Origin: Anagrus nilaparvatae
Lineage: Eukaryota; Arthropoda; Insecta; Hymenoptera; Mymaridae
Assembly (NCBI GenBank): GCA_022575985.1
Contig: JAKSXM010000246.1
Location: 11,364,001-11,428,000 of the forward strand
Length of the DNA stretch: 64,000 nucleotides
Direction of reading: 5' to 3'
In this document: piece after piece, positions 1 through 12,132 of the stretch
Position numbering within the stretch: position 1 is the first letter of the stretch
How the letters are laid out: each line of letters starts with the position of its first letter
The notes under the pieces: model-generated
Database searches by the model: none
Told to the model about the DNA's origin: nothing
The model's input: the letters and a program-made list of their open reading frames with translations, nothing else
Made by a program: the position numbers and the translations under genes

Positions 1-3000
1 ATGGATGTATGCATGTATGACTGTAACCGGTGATATTTTCACCAAAAAATCTCGAGATAAATTAATTTTTTTCTATGGGAGTACTAGTTTTAGAAATATC
101 TTTTTTTCTTTTTGGACGGAGCACCTGATTTATTTCTATGAAAATACTAAAACCTAGAATTATTGTTTTTACTCGATTTTTTGATACTTAATTTATTTCA
201 AAACTTTCGAAACCACCAAAAGATACAAAAAACAACTTTTTTATTCTTTGTGGACGTAGTACCTAATTTTTTTATATGGAAGTATTAGTTTTAGAAATCT
301 TATTTTAACACTAATATAGTTTCCATAATTTATTCCTCAATGAAAAAATAGTAAAAATTTTTTCATTTTCGTTATAGCCTAATAGTGTAATTATGTCTTT
401 GAGATATAATTACGCCAGCTACACCAAAAACATTTTAATTTATTTTTTTAATTTGTAAACTTTTATAGAGTCAATTTACGAATACTTATTGCTATATTTC
501 AGATACAAAAACATCTAAAAATAAATGCATAAATTATTTAAATAATAATTTAATTTAAAAATACAATAAAAAAAAATTAAATTTTGTTGAAAATAATTCT
601 AAAATAATATTAAGTTGTAGTGAAATTTTATTTAATTAATCAAATTTAAACTCTGATTACTTTTTAATTTAATTTTGTTCGTGTTATTATTGACATTTTA
701 TATAAAATATTATTTTATTGACACATTTTTCAAATATTTTTAATAAAATAAGAAAAATGATATTTTATTATCTGAAAATTTGTTCGATATTATATATTAG
801 GCTGTCAATTGTATCGTTTTTTTTTATCTTTCCGGTTTCTATCACGCTTATATTTTTTCATAGTATGTGAGAGGGTATGAAGAAGGGGTTAAAAGTTCGA
901 TACAAATGGCTAATACAGTTAAAAAAAAATTGTTTTTCCAAATTAACTGTTGGTATAAATAGAGGTAATTAACAATTTCATACTTATTTAATTTGATATA
1001 ACATTTTTGCTTGTGTTTTCTTGGCAAAGACTTACATGAGTCAAAATTGTAATAATTTTTTTGCATATTATGAAATTATATTAAAAAATATTAGATACGT
1101 ATTTTTTTGTTTTTCAAAAAATTAAAAATTAAAAATTTGATTACGTTAAATTTTTAAATTATAAATATAGTAATTGCGTTAACGTTTCTCCTTTATAAAT
1201 ACCCATATTAGCAAAATTTAAAAATACAAAAATATATGTATCGAATATTTTTTATCTAGTTTTAGATTATGCAAAATCTCTGTAAAAATTCCGAATTTTA
1301 TGAGACCAATAACTTATCTTTTTTTTTGCGGGAGGCTCTCAGGAACTCATTTAGATTTTTTGTATATTCCACAGTCAGATTGCTTTGATTGAATGGTTTG
1401 AAAATTGAAGCAAATTACATTAAATCAATTGTGAAAGTTTCTTCTTGAAAATTCAATCAAATGTAGGAGAGAGGGAGATTTCAAATTGACTTTTGAAAGG
1501 ACTATAAAATATTATTTGAAATATTTTGATTTCATTACTTACAATTAGAATAATTCGGGTTCAGTGACTTAGAATAATTTAACTGTATGGATTTAGCAAA
1601 GCTTTGAATATTACCAAAGACCATTATAAATCAAAATATTCCATACCCACTGTTTCTGTCAACACACAAATAAGTTTTTTTTTTTTAACTAAACTTAAAA
1701 AATTCTTAATTTTCATGCATGAAAAAACACTAAAATTTGAGCAAGTCAAAAGAACTAACAAAATATTTTCATAAAATGAAAATAAATACTCACTCTTCTA
1801 TAAAATATTTAAAATAAAAAAAAAATGTATGTCAACTTCAAAAAATTTGAAGAATTATAAAAAAAAAAAAGTTTGCGTTCTGAAAAATCTTTCTCAACGA
1901 GTCAACGGGTGGTTTTTGGGGTATCATGATAAGAAAAAAAAAAGAAGAAAAAAAAATACTTGGTAAATTCTCTTGTATAAATTTCGTTTAGTTTTAAATA
2001 TAGATATAAAACAGAAAAATCTTATATATTCCATATTATGTATAATATAGAAAGAGAAAAAAAAATAGTATAAAGCTAAATGTGAGCATAAAATCAGCAA
2101 AAGCGGAAGAACCACGTCGCGCGTGACTGTATAGTCAGGGGGTTCTGTACTATATAACGTTTTACACAACCCAATGAACCGCTTGAAATATTAAGCAAAA
2201 AAGGGGGCAAAGACCGAGCTTAACAGACTATTTTATGCTATATATATATATATAAGCTGAAAAGCTCAGCGCAGCCGCACTTATATACTTTATAACAATT
2301 TTCTTCAATGTCTTATATAGCTTCTTATATTTTTTTTCTCGAATTTTTTTCTTTACTTATACTTTTTAAGAATCTTTTATAAGAATTGTGAAAATCTGAG
2401 GTGATGCTTTTTGATAATAATCTTATTATATATATATAACATTCTGAGCATCTGGATTTGATACTTTCATTTTATATTTTGAAATTTATATATGAGCAAA
2501 ATATTTTTTAAAATAAAATAATAGAACGTAAAATAAAGTAAATTTTTAAATTATTTTTTAAATGATGTTATCAGATTTTTTGGAATAAAAATTAATTAAA
2601 ATATCAATTATGATTTCAATATCGATATTGAAAAATATGGCGGCGCGGAATTCAAAAATAATATTTTAATCATAAAATAAATAAATCAGTTTTGATATAA
2701 TAATTTTTAAATTTTAATAAAAAGGTTTTGAGTCCGCCATTTTGATTTTTAAACATCTGTCTTCAAAATCGTGATCAGCGACCCCGAAAACCTAACTAGG
2801 GTACCAAAAATAGGCTCAATTAGTAATTGTTTCTAGAATTTACCTATCTTGCTAATTTTTTTTCCATTTTTTAAGATATAGCGTTCATTACCCAAAATTG
2901 GCTATCCGAAAATGGATGAAACCTTCAAAATCGGTTTCAGTGACCAAAAATATGTACGTTTAACTGAGGTGGATCCATTCTCGTGCTGATAAAATATTTG

Positions 3001-3430
3001 GATTCATTTAACATTGCTGGCGCCTTGACTAATTACTAAACTGATTTAATTTGTTTGATGAAAAATAAAAAATTTAACATTTTAATCAGTTTGGTTTTTC
3101 AAGGAAACGTTATAATAACACAAAAAGGAGTGTTAAATTATCAGGCTTAAAATTTTAATTAATTTGCTTGTTTTAAGCTAAACGCAAATATTTAAAAGCG
3201 CATAATACTGTTTTAGAAAAGTTATTAGATATTTTTTTACATTGCGTTATTTAATTAAGAATTATAAGCTTTTAATCAACCTTGTTAATTTAATCTAATT
3301 ACCTGCTTAGAATTTTTTTTATTTTTAAATAAAATGATATCTAAATTAGGTGTTAAAAATCTGAAAATAAAATATTATTTAAATGATATTTAAACCAAGT
3401 ATTAAAATTTTTAAAATAAAATATTATTAT
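1..3430. other. Gene-poor A+T-rich DNA with an imperfect tandem repeat
   Basis: No coding region can be supported here. Bases 74-300 hold two diverged copies of a segment of about 140 bp; compare the blocks around 110-155 and 247-300, which share the words 'ggacg.ag.acct.attt' and 'gtattagttttagaaat'. A small GC-rich stem lies at 2108-2145 around 'cgtcgcgcg'. The short open frames at 848-1066 and 1924-2169 are low-complexity and have no recognisable domain. Confidence 0.5.
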
Positions 3431-3857
3431 TATTAGGGGTGTGCGGTTACTTCAACTTTTTGAGTCGGGTTGGTTTTCGATTAAACTTGAAATATTTAAA
3501 TCAGGTCAGCAGGTGCGGTTCGATTCAGAAATTTACCTGGATTTAGAAGTGTTATTATGGGAATCGGACATTAAATTTATCTCTTATTCTCCGATTTCAG
3601 ACCCTTTCAATTTTAATACAATTTTTTCGAAAACAAGGGTGTGGCCTATTACTTTCAAACTTTTTTTTTTCGATTCCAAGGCCTAGTTAATTAGTAATAA
3701 AAAAATAATGCGTCATATTTTTTTAAATTTAAGAACATTCTTTTACTTCCGTCGCTACTAGTGGGCCTCTACTCGGCCTCCACAATTTAAGTTCCTACGG
3801 GGCACCACAGTCCTTAATCCGGCACTGATTGAATATTGCTAAGAAGTATTATACTAT

Positions 3858-4710
3858 ATTTTTTTTTTTTTTTTTTTTTATATGAAGCTTCGAGCCTTCT
3901 TTGAGGCTATGCAGCTACGTTTGATTTACCTTATTTTAACATATTAGAGAGTGACTTAGAACATTATATCTTAGAGATTAAACAAATCTTCTTTTTTTAC
4001 TAACTAGACAAAAATTAATTATCATAAAGTAATTATAATTGACTTAAATTTTAATTTGACAGTTGTTGAAAAATTCATTCACATAACTCATCATTTTTAT
4101 GTTAGGTTTAGATAAGAATTCTTTGATATCTACAGGAAGTTGATATCCACAATGAATTAGTTTAGAAACAAGAGATTTTCTTTCTTGGTCGAAGCGTGGG
4201 CATTGCCAGATTACATGGTTCAGGTTTTCCACTGGATAACCACATGAAAATGAAGAATCAGGGACTACTTTAATTTTATGCAACGATTCATTTAAGTAAC
4301 ATCATTAAAATAACTGACACCCTTAATCAATCCTAACTCTTCTATGGACATTTTTGAGGCTAACTTTTCTCTTTGGACTATATGGTTTCTTAGGTCGGTA
4401 TGTGGAATATGCTTTATAGTGGGATCTATTAAAGTGGCCGATTTTGCCAGCTTGTCAACATTTTCATTTCCAGTTAACCCCTGGTGTGAAGGAACCCACA
4501 GCAATTTTATATAAGTATCGCTATTGTTAAATTTATGAACTTTCTTTCTAATTTCAAAAATGAGTGGATTAGTTTGCGCGTTAAAGCTTGGGTGATTAAG
4601 ACTTTCAATTGCGCTAAGGGAATCTGATATAATAACTATATTTTTATCCTTGTTATCCAAGGCAATATTTAAAGCTTCGTTGATTGCAGCAATATTATAA
4701 AATGCTTATT
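3858..4710 (-). mobile_element. 5'-truncated I/Jockey-type LINE: RNase H domain, C-terminal tail and poly(A)
   Basis: This is the 3' end of a non-LTR retrotransposon. On the minus strand the frame at 4292-4705 encodes an RNase H domain: 'IVIISDSLSAIESL' carries the second acidic site, and 'LLWVPSHQGLTGNENVDKLA' carries the conserved H and the last acidic residue of the retroelement RNase H family. The listed ATG at 4660 is not a real start, because the frame continues upstream through 'AFYNIAAINEALNIAL' to about 4705. A second frame (4044-4283) gives the tail usual in insect I/Jockey elements, 'CGYPVENLNHVIWQCPRF', ending in 'NNCQIKI'. The two frames are separated by a stop. A run of 21 T at 3859-3879 reads as the poly(A) tail on the minus strand. 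Endonuclease and reverse transcriptase are missing, as expected for a 5'-truncated insertion. It is non-functional. Confidence 0.85.
4044..4705 (-). pseudogene. LINE ORF2 remnant (RNase H plus CCHC-like tail)
   Basis: This is the coding part of the truncated LINE. Residues for RNase H activity are visible (D in 'ISDSLS', H in 'PSHQG', D in 'VDKLAK'), but the first acidic site and everything upstream are absent. The reading frame breaks between 4283 and 4292. The Cys/His-spaced tail 'CGYP...HVIWQC' is typical of the C-terminus of I/Jockey-clade proteins. It is a dead fragment with no host role implied. Confidence 0.8.
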
Positions 4711-4951
4711 ATTTTTTTAATAGTTATATTGTTTTAATCGCCCATAATTTACTATTTGTTTATGAATAAGATTATTAATTATAAAAATAAATATAAAATA
4801 ATTTGTATAATTATAAAATATAATTTAAATATAATAACTTTTACAAGTTCTTCAAGGATGACAAGATGAATTATTAACTGAAATATTTATTAATATGCAA
4901 AAAATTAATAAAATAAAAAATTTTTATTTTGATTAATTTAAACTAAACTAG

Positions 4952-5136
4952 CGTAAACCTAATAGACAGGTCTTCAAATCGGTTTCAAAGTATTTTTTCC
5001 CGAAAGTACAACTAAAAATAAGTCAATATCATTTCTTAGCTCATAAGGTTCAGTTCTCAATTTTTGGAAAATTAGTAGTACTTTCGGGAAAAAAACTTTG
5101 GAACCGATTTAAAGACCCGACCATTGTCGGTTTACG
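4952..5136. repeat. Inverted repeat, arms of about 60 bp
   Basis: The left arm starts 'cgtaaacct' and contains 'aggtcttcaaatcggttt' and 'cccgaaagtac'. The right arm is its imperfect reverse complement ('gtactttcggg', 'aaccgatttaaagaccc', 'gtcggtttacg'). A single arm of the same family recurs at 19972-20020 ('gggtcttcaaatcggttcc'). It looks like a small non-autonomous element. Confidence 0.7.
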
Positions 5137-5199
5137 CCGGTTTGGTTCAAATTTTTGCCAAACGCTACCCGAACAAACCGATCGCACGACCCGTGACGC

Positions 5200-6050
5200 G
5201 AACTAGATTATTTCCAACTTTATTTAAAGGGAGCCCATGTTACGTGCCTTAAGATCGATCTGTTGGGATATTTACGATACCCTTAAAGAGGAACCATTTT
5301 GGCAATGTTTCAAGCTCTGAACAAAAAGATTCAGTAACTATGATGAAAAGAGTAACCCCAAAATTTTTTTATTATACCAATACCAAACCAAAAAACCAAT
5401 AATATGCTTCACATCAAAATAAGATTGTTTTCTTTTCAATTTCGCTATTTTAAATAAGCTATCTTTGGGAGATATTTTATTTTCGGTTCCGATTATTAAA
5501 AATGAAATATTATTTTATAAAAAATGAAAAATTTCCAAAAAACATAATTTGGGTTTCAATTGGGCAGATTTGCACCTAGAAAGCTAAAAAGTTTGAAGAA
5601 TTTTTAATTCATGTATATAAAAAAATGAACTAAATGGAGGAATCGATCTATAAATCGCATGACTTCATTTATGGTATATCTCTCAAACTTTTGATAAAAA
5701 ATATTTGGGGCCCGATTTAAAGATTTGACCATTTCTGAATGTATTCCTAGTAGGTATTATGTAGTCTGCTACATAAACTTCGCAAATATAAACCTAAGTA
5801 ACAAATTATTATGCTTTTCGTATATACTTGTAAACAGTCAAATTCCTATAGTACTTTTCATTCTGCAATGCGCGTGCGCATTAGCATAATATATATTTTT
5901 ATTTAATTTTCTCATTCTTACATGCTTCTCAAACAAAAAAAGGTAGAAAAACACGTTTATTGAAAAGTTAAGAAAAAGTCGTGTCCATTTCCTTATTTAA
6001 AAATAAAAACCACGAAACCGATTGAAGTCAGAAAACATTTTCTAAAAAAA
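5200..6050. other. A+T-rich spacer, no gene seen
   Basis: No coding potential, RNA gene or clear repeat boundary was seen. It contains diverged words of dispersed repeats such as 'cccgatttaaagatttgacc' near 5710. Confidence 0.4.
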
Positions 6051-6059
6051 ACTCATTTT

Positions 6060-6840
6060 GTAGATTTGGAAATGGAGTGCAAAACCCACCCAATTTGCAC
6101 CCCCTTAAGCCCTAAAATTTGAATTGATCTTTTTTTCTGATTTGAACGACCCCTAGTAGGTATTTTGGGTCGCTGAATCAGAATATGAAGTCAAAAATTA
6201 TTTTTAAGGGGTGCAACGCCCTTATTTTAACCCTTTCTACCTTTAAAATAAGCAATTTTTTAAAAAACCTTTTATTTTATTTTGGTAGCACCTAGTAGGT
6301 ATTTTGGGTCGCTGAGTAAAAAATTATCTTTAAGGGTTGCAACGTCGTTATTTTATTCCTTTTAAACTCTTAAAATAAGCAATTTAAAAAAAAATACATT
6401 TTCTTTTACTTTCACGACCTTTATTAGGTTTTATTTATATAAAAAAAGTTGCAAATATGAGTTTTTATTTTTTTAGAATAATTTGAAGTGAGATTCAGGG
6501 CCTGATCAGGCTCTGATAAGAACAAGAACTTAGAATATTTTAAGTTTATGGACTTAGGATAATTTATATTTCAAGATTTATAGTGATTTCGGTCTTTAGA
6601 TTTGTTACTGTTATGAGTGAACATGTTCCATGCTCGTTGGTTGTGTAGATACACAAACCGGTTTTTTTAATTGCTTATTTTAAGGGTTGAAAAGGGTTAA
6701 AATAAGGGCGTCGTACCCGTTAAAAATAATTTTCGACTTCAGATTCTGACTCAGCGACCCAAAGTACCAGGGACCACCAAAATAAAATAAAAACGATTTT
6801 TTAATATTGCTTATTTTAAGGGTATACAACAGAGACGCAC
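6060..6840. repeat. Dispersed repeat block with 'ggtattttgggtcgctga' units in both orientations
   Basis: The motif 'taggtattttgggtcgctga' followed by 'tcagaat.tgaagtcaaaaa' occurs at about 6155 and again at about 6297. The reverse-complement form occurs at about 6738-6765 ('cagattctgactcagcgacc'). Each unit is followed by 'ttaaaataagcaatttttt' or preceded by its complement. The same family reappears at 45060-45280. The block therefore has a foldback layout, interrupted at 6615-6664 by a second repeat family ('gtgaacatgttccatgctcg'). Confidence 0.7.
6615..6664 (+). repeat. 50-bp dispersed repeat with 'gaacatgttccatg' core
   Basis: This 50-bp block starts 'gtgaacatgttccatgctcg' and ends 'acacaaaccg'. 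It is closely matched by the reverse complement of 26161-26214 and by 31237-31288. Shorter versions lie at 26522-26545 and 55506-55526, next to a CCTAGG-type repeat. Its function is unknown; it may be a terminal part of a larger element. Confidence 0.75.
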
Positions 6841-9000
6841 CAATATTTATAAATATTTAAAAAAAATATAAATTTTAATCCACAGGTCTTACAATATTTA
6901 TACATTATTTATAAAATTTTAATTTTGTATACAAATACTGTATATATATATATTATAAAATAGGTAAATATTAAATAAAATAACTGGAATTAAAATATAC
7001 TTTAATTTTAATTATTAATTTTAATTGATAAGAAATTTTTATAAATTTTGTAAAAAAATTTATATTAAAATAATTTCAAAAATCCGTCCAAAAACTATTT
7101 TTTTCAGTATCAAGGGGGCAAAAGTTTTGGTACTAGCGTGATCACTAGAACAAGTGTTTGGTGAAACCGAACACGAGTGATATGCGTTTACTTTAGAGTC
7201 TAAAGCTTTTGGCCCATGTTGCTTACAATATTTTTCGCTCGTCTAAACGTACAACGAATATGGAAAACTCTATGCCAAGTTTTACGTCTTACTTGGTAAA
7301 ATTCATTTTTTAAAATTAAAAATAAATGTTAGATTAAATTATTAAAATATGACTTTTAACTTTAAAATTTCACATTTTCACACAATTCTTTCTAAAGTTA
7401 CCAAAATTTATAAGTCTATGTAAAATTTCGCCAGAAATCCGAATTTTCGGCTACATTATCATTTGATCCTGTTAAAACGGAAGGTTATTCAAAAATTTGA
7501 AAAGATTTCGTTCGACTATGTTCAACAACTTGAAGGAAAAGTTCATAGAATAAACTTTAAAAAAATACGTTTTCTTGATATTCAATAGATCTGTATTTCA
7601 GTTACTAATAATTATTTTATGGCTGTATTTTAAACCGCTAGATTACTATTGCAAGTAAACCTAGATAAAGATCAAAAGAAATTTTAAGTTGTTATGTACA
7701 AGGACTTAGGAAATTGACAAAAAAAGTCTTCAACCCAATCGAACGAATTGCAGCATATAATATAAAAATATTTATAAAATTTCTATGCTTCTAAGTCTCG
7801 TTAGACAATATTAATATACGCAGACAGATACATACTAAAACCATATACACACACGTATAAATAATAATAATATTAATAATAATGAGTTAAAAAAGAGGAA
7901 ATATGCTTTACACAAAATATCGATTGCAATATAAGTTTAAGTGAACTTTTATGATTTTCTTTTATTATTATTAGTTTTTTTTTTCTTTTTATATATATAA
8001 CAATATATACATACTTGAACATATTAACAGTAAGAGGTCATTCACATCAAATTATATATATTTATATTTATATTTTATTTTTTTAATATGCATATAAATT
8101 ATTGTCATTAATTTTTTTTAATCATAAAAGGATTAATAAATTTAAGCGAAAAAGATTTTAAAAATTCAATATTTTTTTAATACATTTAATAATAATAAAT
8201 GATGCAAAGTTTTATTAAATATATTCAATATGATTAACTTATGACGGGTTAAATCATTTTAGGAATTTAAAGGTATTTTTTAATTGATAAAGAAATTCTT
8301 ATGAGGGGAAATTTGTAAAATGGGCATTATCTGCCAGGCTGATATCTCAAAACGTATTCGTAGGGTTGCAAGGGGGTTTTTACATCGAAAATGTGAATTT
8401 TTAGCAAATTTAGCATCTTAGGTCTCAATAAGCCCGAGTTATGCCCGATCAAACTTTTCCGATCTTTCTCAGTTTTTCTAGTCACTTTTTGAAAAAAACA
8501 TACATATAAACTTTTAAAACATTGTCCTCTAAACTAAAAAATCCTGTCCCCTAGTAAAATTTTTCACTGAAGCCATTTCTAACGTTAGATTTTCAGAAAA
8601 TACCCAGAAAGACCTGGTAAAACCAATCATTAATGAAAAATAAAATATTTTTAAAAAAATACCTTCCGCCGTTTGTCGTTCTCTAACTTGAACTGAAATA
8701 TCTCCAAATAATATGTTTTCAGATGATTTATCAAAAAGTTTTTGTATTTGTTTTTAAAGCCCTTTTTCGGGGTAATTATAATTTTGGTCATTTCTATTGC
8801 TTACAAAAAGAAGTGAGGATTTTAAAAAAAGCTGTCAAATAATTGGCACTACGATTTCTTAAACAATTGCAAAATATTCGTATAAGTTGAATATTTCATC
8901 TTACATAGAGAATACAATATATTTGGAACATTAAATCATATCAAATGGTTATGTATTAGTTTATTATATTAAATACCAGATATACTCCATTCATAGAGAG
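6841..9000. other. A+T-rich spacer, no gene seen
   Basis: No gene is supported. 7110-7265 and 15815-15960 share a diverged repeat ('gcccatg.tgcttacaatattttt', with 'aacacgag' or 'gacacgag' upstream). 7860-8100 is simple A/T sequence. Confidence 0.4.
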
Positions 9001-9370
9001 CCTTCTGCGTCTAGAAACGCAGGACTCCATATATGAGAAAGGAGTTTTTAGGCTACCCCAAAAATATCACTGTAACCTTGTTTCTTAGGACTCTTGCAAA
9101 TACACAAAGCTCCTCAGCAATAAACAAACCCGCAAACAAACAATCTTTCATCCATAGTTTGAAGAAGGCGTCAATGGTAGCAGGATACGCAATGGCTAAA
9201 GTCAGAACAGCGAATGCTGATTTGGCCAGAGCCCCTGCTTGCATCTTTCTGTTAGGAGGAACCACTGAAGGGCACAACGCGAACGTTTGTATGCAAAACA
9301 TGCGAAGCATCTTTTGTATACGAACGCATTTTTCCTCTCCAAATTGAAACGACATGTACTTCATGTGAAG
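9001..9370. other. Unassigned higher-GC patch with overlapping open frames on both strands
   Basis: Long open frames exist on both strands (plus 9033-9347, minus 9053-9364, each about 104 codons). Neither shows a domain I recognise, a signal peptide or splice sites. The base composition is clearly less A+T-rich than its surroundings. It abuts the break point of the LINE reverse-transcriptase remnant at 9370, so it is most likely part of an inserted or rearranged element. I do not call either frame a gene. Confidence 0.4.
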
Positions 9371-10440
9371 GTATAGTCAAAGACTTTGGTAACGCCTAGA
9401 AAAAAGTCTCCTGCTCTACGATTTTTATTAAATTCAGCGGGGATATTTTCTGTTAAGCACAGTATTTGTTGATCTACAGAGTATTGGTGCTTGAAACCAA
9501 ACTGCTTATTACAAATTTATTTTTTATTTTTTACTATTTTTTCATAAGATTTAAGAAAATTGCTTCGAGAGCTTTATCTATAGTATTTAATAAACTAATG
9601 GGCCTGTAGCTATAAGCCTTATAGGAATTTTTATCACCTTTTAGTATATATTACCGTAATGGCAACCATACCGTCGGGAAATAGCTAAGTCAGAGACACA
9701 CATTAAAAATTTCGACTAAAACTCAAGAAAATGCTGTGGTAATTTTTTCATTATAAAATTGGATATGCCGTCGTCACCCGGGGCGTTATTATTTTTTGTT
9801 TTCTTAAAATAATCAATTCCTCAATGATCGTTGGCTCAATTTTCTCAAAGCATGACTCATTGAGAACGTCTTCGACTAACCTATGTGTTACATCAATAAA
9901 TAATTGCTCCGATACATCTTTGCGCAGAGTCATGGTTACTGCAAGAAATGATGCTATTTTATCGGCTTTATCATCAGGGGAAAAGAATTTAGTTTCACCA
10001 TGTTCATCTTTAAGGGGAGGAATAGAGTTCCAAGGTCCGATTAGCAATTTTGTCCCTGTTGTCATTTGATATAAAGAACAATATTTAATTTTTTAACGGT
10101 ATCAACCCAAGAGTTATTATAGAAATATTGTATTCAGACTGAAATTCTTCTACGTAATGCGTTTATTAGCTGACTATCATAAAGCTGAGGCCACTGTCGA
10201 CTATGATTAATTTTTTGATAATGATATTAATCAAGACAATAATTTCTTTGGGCAGGAGATCGACTCTTGTCTTGTTAGTGTGCTTTGGGATTGAATTCTT
10301 AATTGCAGATGTAACATCATTTGTTATTTTTTTTACAGGCCAATCGATTTTTTTGACAGAATCTAATCTGATATTATCCAGTCGACAAACACAAAGAAAC
10401 TCGTTAAATTTATCCAAGTCAATTTTCGAATAATTGCACT
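9370..10440 (-). pseudogene. Decayed Jockey-type LINE ORF2 (linker and reverse transcriptase)
   Basis: Reading the minus strand from 10440 down, the linker before the reverse transcriptase appears as 'KKITNDVTSAIKNSIPKHTN' and 'DLLPKEIIVLI'. It is followed after a frame change by 'GTKLLIGPWNSIPPLKDEHG' (9751-10065). A further frame gives 'NNNAPGDDGISNFIMKKLP' near 9740-9810, then the conserved 'YRPISLLNTIDKALEAI' near 9560-9610, then 'RAGDFFLGVTKVFDYTF' near 9380-9410, which is reverse-transcriptase motif A (family consensus FLDVxKAFD). At least three frame changes and several stops show it is dead. The endonuclease is missing, and the sequence breaks before the catalytic xADD motif. Confidence 0.8.
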
Positions 10441-10444
10441 TAGG

Positions 10445-10690
10445 TTTGCCTATATTATAGCTAAACTGTAAGATAAACTATACGGAAGAAGTCCATTACA
10501 TTATACATGACACACCTAATGGTGTTTTCTGTGGTATGCCCTTTGTGAAAGCCATGCTCTTCCTCGGACAGATCTCCACCATCCTTGATTGCCTTCTTAA
10601 CTTTGCCGTGGACCTCTGGCCTTGCTGTGCTTCTTGACAGCCTTGTCACGAGCTTGGTCACGCGTAGCATTTTCCTTGGCTTTACCTCGC
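10445..10690 (-). pseudogene. R1-like LINE reverse-transcriptase fragment
   Basis: The minus-strand frame 10461-10670 contains 'GGDLSEEEHGFHKGHTTENT', which matches the reverse-transcriptase block 'L-S-x-x-Q-x-G-F-R-x-G-x-S-T' of R1/CR1-type LINEs. It starts within a Lys/Arg/Ala-rich stretch and ends in A+T-rich DNA. Composition is much less A+T-rich than the adjoining Jockey-type remnant, so this is a different, probably younger or foreign-composition insertion. Confidence 0.6.
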
Positions 10691-11430
10691 TTTGCGGTAG
10701 CTCTTTTACTGTAAAGCTTCGCCGCGCGTAGCCTTTGCCTTAGCTTTACCTCGCTTTGCGGTTGCTCCTGCATACTGGTGAGCTCGGCCGTGCGTGGTCT
10801 TGGATATGGCTTTGCCGTGCTTCCTTAGTTTTGCGGCGCTTGGCGTTGGTCTTTGCTCCCTTTGCTCATAGCGAGTATACTATTTCTTTACGAACGCTTT
10901 GCTCCCTTTTCTCATAGTGTGTATGCTATTTCTTTAGGCTGGTTCTACAGACCTCCGTAAACGCAAACCGCAGCCGCAACGCAATGCGCACAACATAACA
11001 CGCATGTGCACAACACGATTTTGATATGTGCGCATTGCGTTGCGGCTGCGATTTTGAGCAGCATTTGCTGTCCTGACTTCAGCGTTCATGCACGCAGCTA
11101 CCTTTGACACCTTCGCTATAATGTGGATGTGAGATTGTTTTGCTGGTTTGCTTGTTGATGGCCTGCTTGGTGCACTTTGAGGAGTTCATGGCTTTTGGAC
11201 GTTCAATCCTTATTGAAGCAGCTCGTACGCTGGGATTGTTGAATCGCTTGGTGCAATTTTCCGAGCTCGTAGGCTTGAAGAGGAGGACATTGAAATTCCT
11301 GGCCAGGAGAAGTCACCTGAGCACGAGGTGCTCGCTTGATTGTATGTTTTTGATTTCTCTTTGTATGTTTGTGTATGTTTGTGACCTTGGTGATTGGATT
11401 TCTTGTATGCTTGTGATGCATTGAATTTTA
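10690..11430. other. Less A+T-rich patch: short tandem duplication and possible LINE ORF1 remains
   Basis: 10665-10770 contains two copies of about 60 bp, each with 'ctttacctcgctttgcggt' preceded by 'gcgtagc'. 10850-10935 contains two copies of 'gctccctt..ctcatagcg' with 'tatgctatttcttta'-like ends. On the minus strand the duplicated part encodes Ala/Lys/Arg-rich peptide with stops. 11203-11421 (-) is open and Gln-rich but unrecognised. The patch may be the 5' half of the R1-like element at 10445-10690, but this is inference. Confidence 0.4.
10937..11056. mobile_element. MITE copy (same family as 23275-23422), 3' end decayed
   Basis: It starts 'ggctggttctacagacctcc' directly after TTA and contains 'cgcagccgcaacgcaatgcg' and its inverted counterpart 'gcgcattgcgttgcggctgc'. 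The right terminus is diverged. The well-kept copy at 23275-23422 shows the family's terminal inverted repeats and a TAA target-site duplication. Confidence 0.75.
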
Positions 11431-11439
11431 GAACGTGTG

Positions 11440-12132
11440 GCTGGGGCCACGCATCAAATGCTCAAAAAAAAACTACCGGCCCTTTTCAGGGCCACCTATT
11501 ACGTTAGACAGAGAACATTAAAATTCAGAAAGCTTCTGTAAAATTAACACATACTGATCTGTAAGATGATGAAGAGTTCTATTTTGTTTAAGAGCACGAG
11601 GTGAGCAATCTTTCAATCCCTCAGGAAAACTAATTTGTTATAAATAAGTTTATTTTTAATCCCCGTAATTCTTTCCCTATTTAATAAAATTTTCTGTATG
11701 TATAAAGAAAGATAAGTTAAAATTTTCAACAAGGAAAAAATTTTTACTTCCCCTGTACCCAAGTAATACTTTCCTTATTAACATAATTATTTCTTTATTT
11801 ACGTCCATGGAATTTATTTTATTAAGGATTATTTATAATTATAATTTTATAAATTTTATAATTTTATCAGTATTTTTTTTATTTTCCCATCTAGTTTAAT
11901 TAAAAATATTTATTATATTTTTCTAAGAATTTAAAAATCTTTCTCTTTTATAAATAAACGATTAAATAAATAAAATTAAAAATATTAAAAAAACATTTTT
12001 TTTATAATATTAACATAATAAATCATATGAATTTTATCATACATATAAATACAAAAGTTAAAGAACAATAAAATTTATTTAACAGTTTTAGTTTCATCTT
12101 GCATTATTGATTAATTTTAATAAAATTTCAAA
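11440..12132. promoter_or_regulatory. A+T-rich upstream region of the LRR gene
   Basis: No coding sequence was seen. It presumably carries the promoter and 5' untranslated region of the gene starting at 12133. A convincing TATA box cannot be told apart in such A+T-rich DNA. Confidence 0.3.

Noticed and set aside
3441..3686. 81-codon plus-strand open frame
   Set aside because: No domain or splice signal, repeat-like 'gggtgtgcggtt' start, and composition no different from nearby non-coding DNA.
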